Shown: one piece after another, positions 1 to 9,135 of the stretch | Layout: every line of letters starts with the position of its first letter | Position numbering within the stretch: the first letter of the stretch is position 1 | Origin: Amphibalanus amphitrite | Taxonomy: Eukaryota; Arthropoda; Thecostraca; Balanomorpha; Balanidae | Direction: 5' to 3' | Assembly (NCBI RefSeq): GCF_019059575.1 | Contig: NW_024883465.1 | Location: 16,737-80,736, forward strand | Length of the DNA stretch: 64,000 bases | Position numbers and translations under genes: made by a program | Notes under the pieces: model-generated | Databases searched by the model: none | Told to the model about the DNA's origin: nothing | Seen by the model: only the letters and a program-made list of their open reading frames with translations

Positions 1-221
1 ACACGCAGCAGGGTTTGAAAATTCTCGTACCTAAACTTCTCGGATTTCGGTTTGTTATAAATGCATTACTGTGCAATCGTAGGCAATCTTTATCGTATAA
101 ATGCCGTTTTAGTTCTCTTTCTTTACAAAGAAAACGAAACAAAATCGGGCAAGTCGGACTCTGTGAGCTATGAATGTCCGTAATGTTTCCTGCATCCGCC
201 AGTGGAGGAACAGGGAAAGAG

Positions 222-631
<410 letters not shown>

Positions 632-1024
632 TAACGCCGAGTGGCAACTATAGTTGCCAAGTACAAATCTAGTACAAATAACTACAAATGAGTAGAGTGC
701 TTTCAAGTTTTGAGACACTGGTAGCCTGCCTACATCCTTTCTGGATCAAAATAAGCCGAAAATGCTCGGAAATACCGGACACTCTGGAAAAACAGCGTCG
801 TTTTCTTCGGGACCGTCAAGCCAATATGGCGGCCGTCTCTGCAACGTCTGACTATTTCTTGATTTGTGAAGCATGTTGCGCACAGGACGTGACTAAAACC
901 GTCTGATCATGATGAGAAGGGACTATGCTGATTAGGCATCCCACAAATGCTGTTCTGACGTCATTAACTTGCCTTCAGCAGTAGGTTTTTGTAGATGGCA
1001 ACTATAGTTGCCACTCGGCGTTAA
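632..1024. mobile_element. Short inverted-repeat element (TTAA-type MITE)
   Basis: The ends are inverted copies of one another over about 26 bp: TAACGCCGAGTGGCAACT at the left and its complement at the right (about 995-1022). Inside each end is the palindrome GGCAACTATAGTTGCC. The right end lies on TTAA (1021-1024) and the left on CTAA (631-634), probably a mutated TTAA. The size of about 390 bp and the lack of a transposase fit a non-autonomous piggyBac-like element. The TTAA target rule is known for piggyBac; the assignment here is inferred. Confidence 0.7.
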
Positions 1025-2207
1025 CCCGCGACCTGGTGGGGCGGGGGGGCTATTTTTTGCCCCCCCCTCCAGACTTTTCGATATATCTCCAGAACCACTG
1101 CGCCGATCGTCACCAAACTTTCAGTACCCTCCCGGACATCAATTTTACACATTGTGACCAAAAATTTTTCCAAAGGCTATGATAGGTTGGCCGGAAATGA
1201 CGTCAGAGTGACGTCATGTTCTGCCGTTTTCGACCAAAAAAATGGTTTCGCGGGAAGAGCTGTCAGGCCTATAGCTTTGCAAATACAGAAAAATGATACA
1301 GATATAAAAGCTGTAGAATGGACAGGGCTACAAAACTGCTATCTCGGATTTTTGAAATTTTTGGATTTTGACCCCCAAAAATCAAAAAATAGATTTTTTG
1401 AATATAATAGCCAAAAAATCCAAAAAGTTTTTTGAACTTCGAAAAAACCGGAATATATGTGATAGTCCTTACCGCCTTCTATCTGCATACCAAATTTGAG
1501 ATCGATACCTCTTTTTTTGGCCAAGTTATAGCGAAAAAACTGTTCAAAATTGATGACGTCAAATTTTCAAACTCAATTTTCAGCAATTCTAGACCTCGTA
1601 GCGCAAAACAAAGACCACCATTAGACTCCCCGTGACGAGCTGCATCGAATCAATACCCATTTTATGCAAAAATATCAACTTTGAAATTTGACCTTTTTTG
1701 ACCTGACCTTGACCTGACCTTCACCAGAAAGTGACCTAAACCGTACCTGATGGTCTTATAACCAACACCATTGAGTTGGAAATGAAAAACTGGCCATAAA
1801 ACATGCATCGCATAACCTTAGTAAAGTTGGGTTCATGTGGTGACCCTTGGTGACCTTTGGTGACCTGACCTGTGACCTGACCTGGTATGACCAGTGACCT
1901 CTAACAGCAACATATCTACTAGGCAACTGACGCCCTATCGCTGATTCCCGACAAAATGCGTTTTCCTCGGTGTTATAGCGCATTCCCTAGAAGACCCGTG
2001 AACGGTGAAACATTTCATCTTTGACCTGACCTGTGACGTCATCGGTGACCCCAAGGTCAATAATATCCCTCGACAAATTTGACAGGCCTTTCGAACGCCG
2101 TTTGAATTTTTCGGATCCGTCCAGTAGTTTCGGAGATACGAGGGGGGCAAAAAATAGCCCCCCCACCAGGTCGCGTTATAAACAGACCCCACCAGGGCGC
2201 GGGTTAA
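1021..2207. mobile_element. Non-autonomous TTAA element, family A
   Basis: The element starts TTAACCCGCGACCTGGTGGGG and ends with the inverted counterpart CCAGGGCGCGGGTTAA. Just inside each end is a G-run/C-run hairpin whose central word (CTATTTTTTGCC and its complement) matches between the two ends. The interior has no coding capacity but several clusters of TGACCT (about 1690-1735, 1845-1905 and 2020-2055). Four related copies occur in the window, at 16220, 28392, 32510 and 52829. TTAA duplication with CCC-starting termini points to the piggyBac superfamily. Confidence 0.8.
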
Positions 2208-4297
2208 TGAGGGTAGCAGAGATCACACTGTAAGAGCAAGTCACATTTAAACCTGCGCTTTGGCAGAGCTTTCTGGCCGTTTATTCAACGCCTTTAAATT
2301 GCAAAGCTTTAAAAAATTAAATTGAAATATTAATCAACTGAACATGTTTTACGCAATTGTCTATGCATTTCGATTATCTAATTTTTATATTTTGCAATTT
2401 GAAATCGAAGTTATTGTCATTCTTGATTGCTTTGAATTGATTTGAACCAGCCACGAGCTGCCATTTGCCGTTAGGATGAGAGTGGCTTAGCATAAATGGC
2501 TGTTTTGATATGGTTTGTGTAATTGATTTATTGGTCAAACTTTGTCAATAAATAACATCGATGAACTGCTACTCGATGGTGAATGGTAGCGATCGGCGCT
2601 CACACAACAATATTAATGGGTATTCTAGTCAATTTAGTCTAATACATATTGGAGTAATCGAAGTACATTAATCAAAACCTGCTTCTATTAGCCATACTTT
2701 TTCTTAATGATTATTTAATCTCTATACCTACCCATATAGCCGTTGCTCGTCGAAAACTATACCATTCTGTTTGGGGTAAATTGTGTTCAGGGAGAGTGCA
2801 CCCTCATCTTTATATCTGGGTGCGTCATTGAACCCTGCCTGATGGAGTGTTTTGAGCCGCTCCTGTTGACCCTCCCCGAGACGCTCACAGGCGGTCGGAC
2901 AAGCTAAATTATCGATGTAGCCCGTTCAGAAACGACATATGGTTATAACGTATGGCATATTTATTTTCATTATTCCGACTTACCTTTCACATAGTATACG
3001 ATTTGTTTTTTTTTTCTAGGTGATTGAAGACATTCGGATGAAAAAGTAAATGAGCATTATACATATAGTACCGATCTTCATGTGCTATATCTGACACATG
3101 GCAACTGATCAGCTACCACAAGAGCAGGTTATGCCAACTATAGATGCGTTATTTGGGTGAAATACATACAAAAGTCAGACGTTACTTACAGAACCTACAC
3201 CATGGTACGCCGTTGTCTACTGCCTTGGTCTCCGATAGTCAGGTGGTTTCCCACATCACACACGCTTGTCACCGTCCGTTGGGCTCTGCGTCTCACCTGC
3301 TGCGAGCCTAGCTAACCTACTCCCCTGTTCTCAGTGATCTCGCCCCTCCCTCGCCCTCCCAGTTCACACCTCAGCTCACCCGCCATCTGCCTTTTGCCGC
3401 TCGACCACAAAGAGCGGCCGAGTCCCGGCGGGGACGCCGCTGACCAGCGGAGAGCGGCCCGCTAATGACCGTCGTCCATTACCCCAATTGGTCGGCGGCC
3501 GCTCAGTGGCGGATCATTCGCCGCGACAGCCGAGTCGTTCGGTCAACAGATGACTCGTCAGGTCGCCGGGGAGCAGCCGGCCGGCCGGCCGCCGCGCCGC
3601 GCCTGCCGCCGACACGAGCGCGATTGGGCCGCGCCGGGCCCTGAAATATGGCCGCGCATAGGCCCGCTTTGCTAGATCTGCATCGGCGCTGGTATATTTA
3701 TTGTGGTGTAACAAACACCCTCGTATCGCCAGCCGCGCCATGATTTATGCACTCGGTATATTTGCTTTGTGTACCGATGACTTGCGTGCTGATGGCCTGT
3801 TGGCTCTGACGATGGATGAAATGAATACCCAGCAATGGTGTAGCGAATTAGAGGGCGTTTAGCATAAACACAGCACACAAAACCATGAACGAAGTCGCAA
3901 AAAGGGGTAGCGATGATTCAAGCTTGTTTCTAAAATGTTCCATCTTCGGTTGGCAACTTAACAAATTATCGTTTGTTAAATGTGCCAACTGCAGCTCGCG
4001 TGATCTGCCCGCCATCACTTTGTCACATGAAAACATTTAGACGGCATCAAACCCATCACAGTTTATGAGTGTCACGTAGTGTTTTCTCCTCCTCCCTCCT
4101 CTCTCAAATGGAAGGAAACTGGGTGTTCTTCTTAATTCATTTCTTCCCCGATTTTCCAAGTCACACTACCCATAGGAACCCAGTGTCCCAGCGGAAAGCT
4201 GTGTCAGTTGTCAGCGCCACATCATCCTGATACTTCACAGTTCCCACAAAGCCGGTTATCGCTAACAATATTCCAGACGTTATTTCTCAGTACCTAC
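2208..4297. other. Intergenic region with a GC-rich island
   Basis: No gene was recognised. About 3330-3670 is conspicuously GC- and CpG-rich, with CCAAT-like words (CCAATT near 3482, GATTGG near 3622) and a TATA-like TATATTTATT near 3693. It could be a promoter or 5' UTR, possibly of the beat-like gene downstream, but no exon or start codon can be tied to it. Confidence 0.4.
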
Positions 4298-4992
4298 CAG
4301 TATAACGCCTTTTGGGCGACTAACGGAGCGAGCGAGAGGGTGGGCCTTGCACGTGCGAAATTGCGAGGGGGTACCTCCAACTGACTTGTGCACGGCACCC
4401 TACTAACTGGTCTCTAGCGATGTGCCAAATTTGGGCACAATCGGCCCAGCCGTTCTCGAGATCTGGAAGCGGCACCCTGCACGTGCGCACGTGCAAAATG
4501 GGTCCCAACTGACTTGTGCACGGCACCCTACTAACCGGTCCCTATCCGTGTACCAAATTTGAGCGCAATCGGTCCAGCCGTTCCCGAGATCTGGAAACGA
4601 CCCCTGCACGTGCGCACGTGCAGCAGCACCCCAACTCTGGCACATGGATATGCAGTGCCTAGTGGGTGCCTACCTACATGCCAACTTTCAGCGCAATCGG
4701 CCAAGTAGTTACCGAGATATTGCAACAATTACAAAACTGACACCTCTTCGTTTTGCACGTGGCACGTGCATAAGGGGTCACCCACATGCATCGGGAATAG
4801 TCCAATACTTGGTAGCAGGAATGAAGCTACCCTACAAAAATTACCGCGTGTAAATCGGTCAAGTGGTTGCTGAGATATAAGCCTCGCAAAAGCGTGACCA
4901 CGGCCGGCCGGCCGGCCGGCCGGCCGCTCATACTCAGAAATTTCCGTTAATCTAAGGAAAGACTACGCTCGCTTCGCTCGCTCCGTAATTAC
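4298..4992. mobile_element. Dispersed repeat family K, copy 1
   Basis: The copy begins CAGTATAACGCCTTTTGGG and ends CTCCGTAATTAC. Inverted ACGGAGCGAGCGA motifs lie near both ends. It contains repeated CACGTG palindromes (such as GCACGTGCGCACGTGC) and a GGCC-repeat (about 4902-4925). Two further copies lie at 34727-35299 and 35300-36540. It has no coding capacity, so it is probably a non-autonomous DNA transposon of uncertain superfamily. Its right end stops about 55 bp before the splice acceptor of the beat-like exon. Confidence 0.7.
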
Positions 4993-5047
4993 GTGAACAC
5001 AGCATACCTCCAGAAGAATTATAACAGGCAGTTGCTCTCTTCCTCAG

Positions 5048-5267
5048 CCGGATGTCAGCCTCCTGCGGCACTACCCAGCGATGGTAGACGAGAACGACCT
5101 GCAAACGGTCACACTGGGGCTGGACTTCCGGCTGAGGGGCTCCCACTTCGGCTCCACCGGCCTGGTGATGCTCAAGTGCACCGCCGAGATCGAGACTGTG
5201 TTCTACCAGAGCGCCAACGTCCGCATCGTCAGCAGGACCATGGCCATGCGGTCCCCCTTCGGATCAG
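5048..5267 (+). CDS. beat-like (Beaten path family) Ig-domain protein, single internal exon
   Basis: This 220-bp exon is bounded by a pyrimidine-rich acceptor (TCTTCCTCAG) and a GT donor (GGATCAG|GTATAAG), with one open frame throughout. The product starts PDVSLLRHYPAMVDENDLQT and contains GLDFRLRGSHF followed by LVMLKCTAEIETVFYQS. The pattern of LxF, then HF, then LxCxAxI and an aromatic residue with QS resembles the second half of the second immunoglobulin-like domain in arthropod Beat proteins. These are secreted or membrane-anchored axon-guidance ligands that bind Side receptors. The other exons must lie outside the window or in introns I could not resolve, so both ends are partial. A generic Ig-domain protein is the alternative. 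Confidence 0.6.
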
Positions 5268-5370
5268 GTATAAGGGAGAAGTGCTTGAGGAAATCGTCTG
5301 TGGGTTGATCGTAGACGTAGTTAAGGATGTGTATGTACTTGTCCGATGGTGATTTGCATTCTTGCTTGGT

Positions 5371-5474
5371 GTTATGAGTGCATTTAGACCCTTTATGTGA
5401 TACGGTAGATTTCGTATCAAAGCAAAGATACAAAATCTACCGTATCGCATAAAGGGTCTAAATGCACTCATAAC
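5371..5474. repeat. Near-perfect hairpin (48-bp arms)
   Basis: The arm starting GTTATGAGTGCATTTAGACC returns as its complement ending at 5474, with two mismatches over 48 bp and a loop of about 8 bases. It sits 103 bp inside the intron after the beat-like exon and would fold into a long hairpin RNA if transcribed. It is either a palindromic mini-transposon or a small-RNA precursor; no target duplication was seen. Confidence 0.8.
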
Positions 5475-7076
5475 TTCAAGCATTAGGTCATGAAGCGGAG
5501 AGATAAAGTAATATCAACATTGTCCGAATAAGATGAAATAATGGCATGACAAGTCAGTTTCCACAAGGAAGTTGACTTGCACTTCTACAATCACGTCGAA
5601 TTGCTCCATCACTTTCAATCGGCCCTTTTATAAAGTGAAAGATTTATGACTGACTTCAGTTAAGCGGCACTATGCACCTAGAAAAAAAAAACGCTCCAAC
5701 CTAAAGCTCCATTGACTCACCAAATCTAAATGTCCAAGTAATGAGTAAGCAAGAATGCACCGGCAGCCAACTGGCAATGCTCAGAGGAGTCACCGTGTCC
5801 TCAGCCCCCTCCCTGGCCTCCCTAACGTCCGTCCAGGCTCCAATATGGCAGCGGCCATGTGTCTGAGTGGACAGCTCGAATCTGTCTGGTCGTCGCGCGG
5901 ATGGACGGAGGCTGAGATATGACGCGGTGCCAATACTGACGCCCCGGCGGCGATGGGCGCACATTTGTCAGACAGAGGCGGCTGGGCGCTATATGGGACA
6001 GCGCGCCACCGCAGGCCGCCACCGGGTGGTGTCCGAGGCCGGGGGGTCACCAGCTGCTGCCTGAGCGAACAGCTGCTGTCCGAAGGGGCAGCTGTGGACA
6101 GCTGTTGTCCGAATGGGTAGCTGCTGCCTACAGTTCGAGCGAACAATTGTCCAAGCAGTAGGTAACTGGCTGTGGTTGTGTGGCCGGCTGGCTACCACCA
6201 CGCTCGCTGGACTCTCCATGGCTGTTTCCCATTTTGTGCCCTAAAGAACATCCTGTTGACCCTGAAGTAAGTTGTATCTAAACAGAGTCGTAAAAGTTTT
6301 ATGAGGTCTGTGGCCTCTAGTGCTGTTGCCGCTTTAACCTTGCTGCCCTTGTCCAAAAACTCTCCTTCTACATAGTCTTTGGCATGCTACTTCGCATGCC
6401 GCCTCTGTCGGTTCAGATGTGAACAGAGCTTTGACATCAGATGGTATCATTGCCTTATCGTCAGCGAGTGTAGCCGCACGTAAACGCTCTATAAAACCTG
6501 ACATGATGCTCAGAACTGCCCACAAGAGAAGATAGGATGCTAGTTAAATGTTTGGACAGCGCGTGCGTTACGCTGCTTACACTGTAAACTCATTTCATGT
6601 GTAGCATATATATATGCTACACATGATGGGTCGTAGCGGTGCTACCTGCTTAGTGCTTATGCACCGTCGGATAGCCCAATAAGGCAATGGCGGTTGGGTC
6701 CAACGGGTACAGCTTCAGATACGTTTTCATGTCTACTTTGCGCTGTTGCTCTAAAGTCTAAACCCTTTAGTGCCCTCTCACCTCTCGTATTTCAATGAAG
6801 ATCACAACTTTAACGAATAGTGATTGCTCATTACTGAAAACTCCAACCTTTGGATACACCCCGGACAGATGAACCACTCGCTTATCTCCATCCTCCCGTC
6901 CCCGGCCACGGCTCCTATCCACCGGTTTCCTCCTTCAGATCGTGCAAAGAAATTTAAAGACAAGAAAAATAAGGTGTGTTACAAAACCATTGACAATGAC
7001 ATAAGAAAACATCATACAATGACACCCATCACCAGTTTCTTATCCATGTGGGATGACAAAATGTGGCCATCGCACA
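5475..7076. other. Intergenic or intronic region, no gene recognised
   Basis: About 5780-6220 is GC-rich and includes four CAGCTG words within about 60 bp near 6051-6110. A TATATA palindrome (TGTAGCATATATATATGCTACA) lies near 6600-6621. From about 6937 the sequence is the 3' flank of the astacin-like gene that follows, because the same stretch recurs next to the truncated copy at 26073-26221. Confidence 0.45.
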
Positions 7077-9011
7077 TCAGTCGTCATCGCCCGAGGAGTC
7101 GCTGCCACTTGGCATCGGAGATTCTTCTTCCGGTGATGATTCATCTAACGATGGTGTTTCACTCTTGTTTCTCTTAGAGCGCAAACAGAGCACTGCACAG
7201 CATGCACCTAAGATCAGCAGCAGGAGCAGTCCATAGAAGGCGATCGACATCTCGTCACCCTCATCGAGTTTCAGTTTGGACGCTCCCGCGGCGTCGGTCC
7301 CTACCACGGTGGTGTTTCCGTCGGCGGTGCCTGTCCCTGTGGTGTTCGTTGAATCTTTTCCGTCATTGTTTGGCAGCACCTTCAGCTTACTCTGCGGCCT
7401 CGTGACGAACCGCACGTTAAACTGAAGCATCTCGATCATGTATTTGGTGAGCTCGGCGGATTGCAGCCACTGGCCCTGCTTCCCGATGATGACGATGCCG
7501 ATGACGTTCGTCTTGGCCCGCAGCATGAGCGCGTTGGACTTGGGCTCGTTGGTGACGAAGGTTGAAGAGCACTCTGTTCGAATCTTGCCTTGTTCAAAAT
7601 TGCCCCAGTAGAAACGCATGCCATAAATGCAGTCCTCATTAGATATGTGCTCCAAAATGTCAGAAAACTTGTGTCCACTCAGCTTGACCTGGGTTACTGT
7701 TCCTGTCTCAAATACGCTGACAGTGGCTGTGGTAGTTTTATCCGGCCCCTTCAGATACATAGTAGCATATTGGTAAAATTTGAATACTGCGGTACCATAG
7801 TTCTTGTTTTCCAAGTGCATGCCTTTATTCTTGAAATTGTACTGACCGTCGCCGTCTACTTCAATCATCGCTTTGGCTTTGTCTTGTGGAGGGAACATGG
7901 CGCCCTCCACTCCACCCCAAAGTCCGGCTATCATCCGTTCACACAGTGATCCTGTGAATCCCTGCGGGCAGTGGCAGGTGCAACTCTTCTGTACGAAGCC
8001 GAAATTTTTGCATTTTGGTGTTGAGGTACATGAGGCTGACCATTTTTTAATACATCCATATATGGTGTTTATCAAGTAAAGGTCCAGGCTAGACGGAGGA
8101 TACCCGGCGGAAGGCGCATAATCAAGTATGTACTGATACCGGGGGTCTTTTGTAACGAATGCCGCCCGAGAATCTTCATCAGAATAGTCTGCTTCCCCGC
8201 TACCCATGGCTGAGAAATAGTCGTATGGCATAGGTGCACTCGTCTGAAAGCCGTCTGCGTCACATTTACGGCCTTGTAACCATCTGGTTTTCAGAGAGGT
8301 ATCCGGTGACTCCGGGCTGCCCAAAGTAACCTCGTAATTGTGATAATTAACTGTTACAAATTTATCACGATCAGCTCGGCCTACAAGCTCCGCAAAGCCT
8401 AAGGCATGGCCAAACTGTTTGGTTATTTGCCATTTGTCGCAGACTGGTCCAACTATTAGCATCTGGTTGCCCTTTCGCACTGGGAATAGATTACCTACTG
8501 AGGAAGCACAATGATTCTTACCATCATTCGTTAAGCATATGGCGCCGTGAGAGACTCGTCTTACACATCCGCTGTCGGTCATCCTGGTGAACTTGAGGCA
8601 TGTGTGATCGGTCCAGGATTTAATTGACTCTGGCACCAAATTTCCCTGTTGGATTCTGTTTTTGGTGTCAAAATAGTAGAAAACCTCGGCATTTCCGTGG
8701 CCGTCTATCCAGAGCTGCTTCGTGGCGACTGCAATTGTCGGACTGCGCTCCATTGCGTGAGCCAGCTCCGGTAATACCATCGCAGCTGGATAGAGGATGT
8801 CTCCAAGTCGGGCCCATGGCACACCACCCGGGTTTTCGACAACAGCATAGCCATGCTTTCTCAACAGATAGGATATTTCTGCGTTAGTAAAATTTATGAA
8901 CGACCCAAAGAGAGACTTTGTAGTTTCACTGCCGGATAGGGTTACGAATCCCTTCAATAAAGATATTATGTAAACTATCTGAATTAAGTATTGAAACAGA
9001 GACAAAGTCAT
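7077..9011 (-). CDS. Astacin-like membrane protein, catalytically dead (pseudoprotease)
   Basis: This is an intact single-exon gene of 644 residues. In order it has a hydrophobic signal peptide (about 1-25), a propeptide with the astacin-type LGD motif (D71), an astacin-like fold (about 98-320), an EGF-like six-cysteine module (C328-C357), a conserved region of about 170 residues I cannot name, one membrane segment (about 588-610) and an acidic Ser/Asp tail ending SSGDDD. The zinc site is gone. Where the paralogues have HEMGH...GLQH, this protein has KQFGH...GFAE, so two of three histidines and the catalytic glutamate are lost, and the Met-turn tyrosine is replaced (SAMGSG). The frame is otherwise open and well conserved, so it is probably a retained non-enzymatic paralogue (for example a decoy or substrate-binding protein) rather than a decaying gene. 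The function is inferred. Confidence 0.85.
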   Translation of the reverse strand: MTLSLFQYLIQIVYIISLLKGFVTLSGSETTKSLFGSFINFTNAEISYLLRKHGYAVVENPGGVPWARLGDILYPAAMVLPELAHAMERSPTIAVATKQLWIDGHGNAEVFYYFDTKNRIQQGNLVPESIKSWTDHTCLKFTRMTDSGCVRRVSHGAICLTNDGKNHCASSVGNLFPVRKGNQMLIVGPVCDKWQITKQFGHALGFAELVGRADRDKFVTVNYHNYEVTLGSPESPDTSLKTRWLQGRKCDADGFQTSAPMPYDYFSAMGSGEADYSDEDSRAAFVTKDPRYQYILDYAPSAGYPPSSLDLYLINTIYGCIKKWSASCTSTPKCKNFGFVQKSCTCHCPQGFTGSLCERMIAGLWGGVEGAMFPPQDKAKAMIEVDGDGQYNFKNKGMHLENKNYGTAVFKFYQYATMYLKGPDKTTTATVSVFETGTVTQVKLSGHKFSDILEHISNEDCIYGMRFYWGNFEQGKIRTECSSTFVTNEPKSNALMLRAKTNVIGIVIIGKQGQWLQSAELTKYMIEMLQFNVRFVTRPQSKLKVLPNNDGKDSTNTTGTGTADGNTTVVGTDAAGASKLKLDEGDEMSIAFYGLLLLLILGACCAVLCLRSKRNKSETPSLDESSPEEESPMPSGSDSSGDDD

Positions 9012-9107
9012 AGTTTGAAAAATGGTTGGAAGTAGTTTTGGTCGTTTTGGTTGGAAGAGAAAGTTAGAGTAGTACCTTTTACAGGTAAAATGATAATCCT
9101 TGATCTT

Positions 9108-9135
9108 ACGTCACCTGCATTACTTGATTGGCACT
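9108..9135 (-). promoter_or_regulatory. Shared upstream module of the astacin cluster (gene 1)
   Basis: Read on the minus strand, AGTGCC is followed by 11 bases and then GCAGGTGACGT, about 100 bp before the start codon. The same pair with the same 11-base gap precedes the other two intact paralogues. CAGGTG is an E-box core. The element could also be a 3' splice site (GCAG|GTGAC) of a 5' UTR intron. Confidence 0.5.

Noticed and set aside
688-906. Plus-strand frame of 72 residues
   Set aside because: It lies inside the 632-1024 MITE and has no recognisable protein character.
6051-6110. Cluster of CAGCTG E-boxes as an enhancer
   Set aside because: It is a short imperfect repeat of one CAGCTGCTG-like unit; no gene start nearby makes it meaningful.
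8385-8425. Sequencing error as the cause of the missing zinc site in the astacin-like gene at 7077-9011
   Set aside because: The changes are several in-frame substitutions at separate codons, not a frameshift, and the surrounding frame aligns residue by residue with the paralogues.
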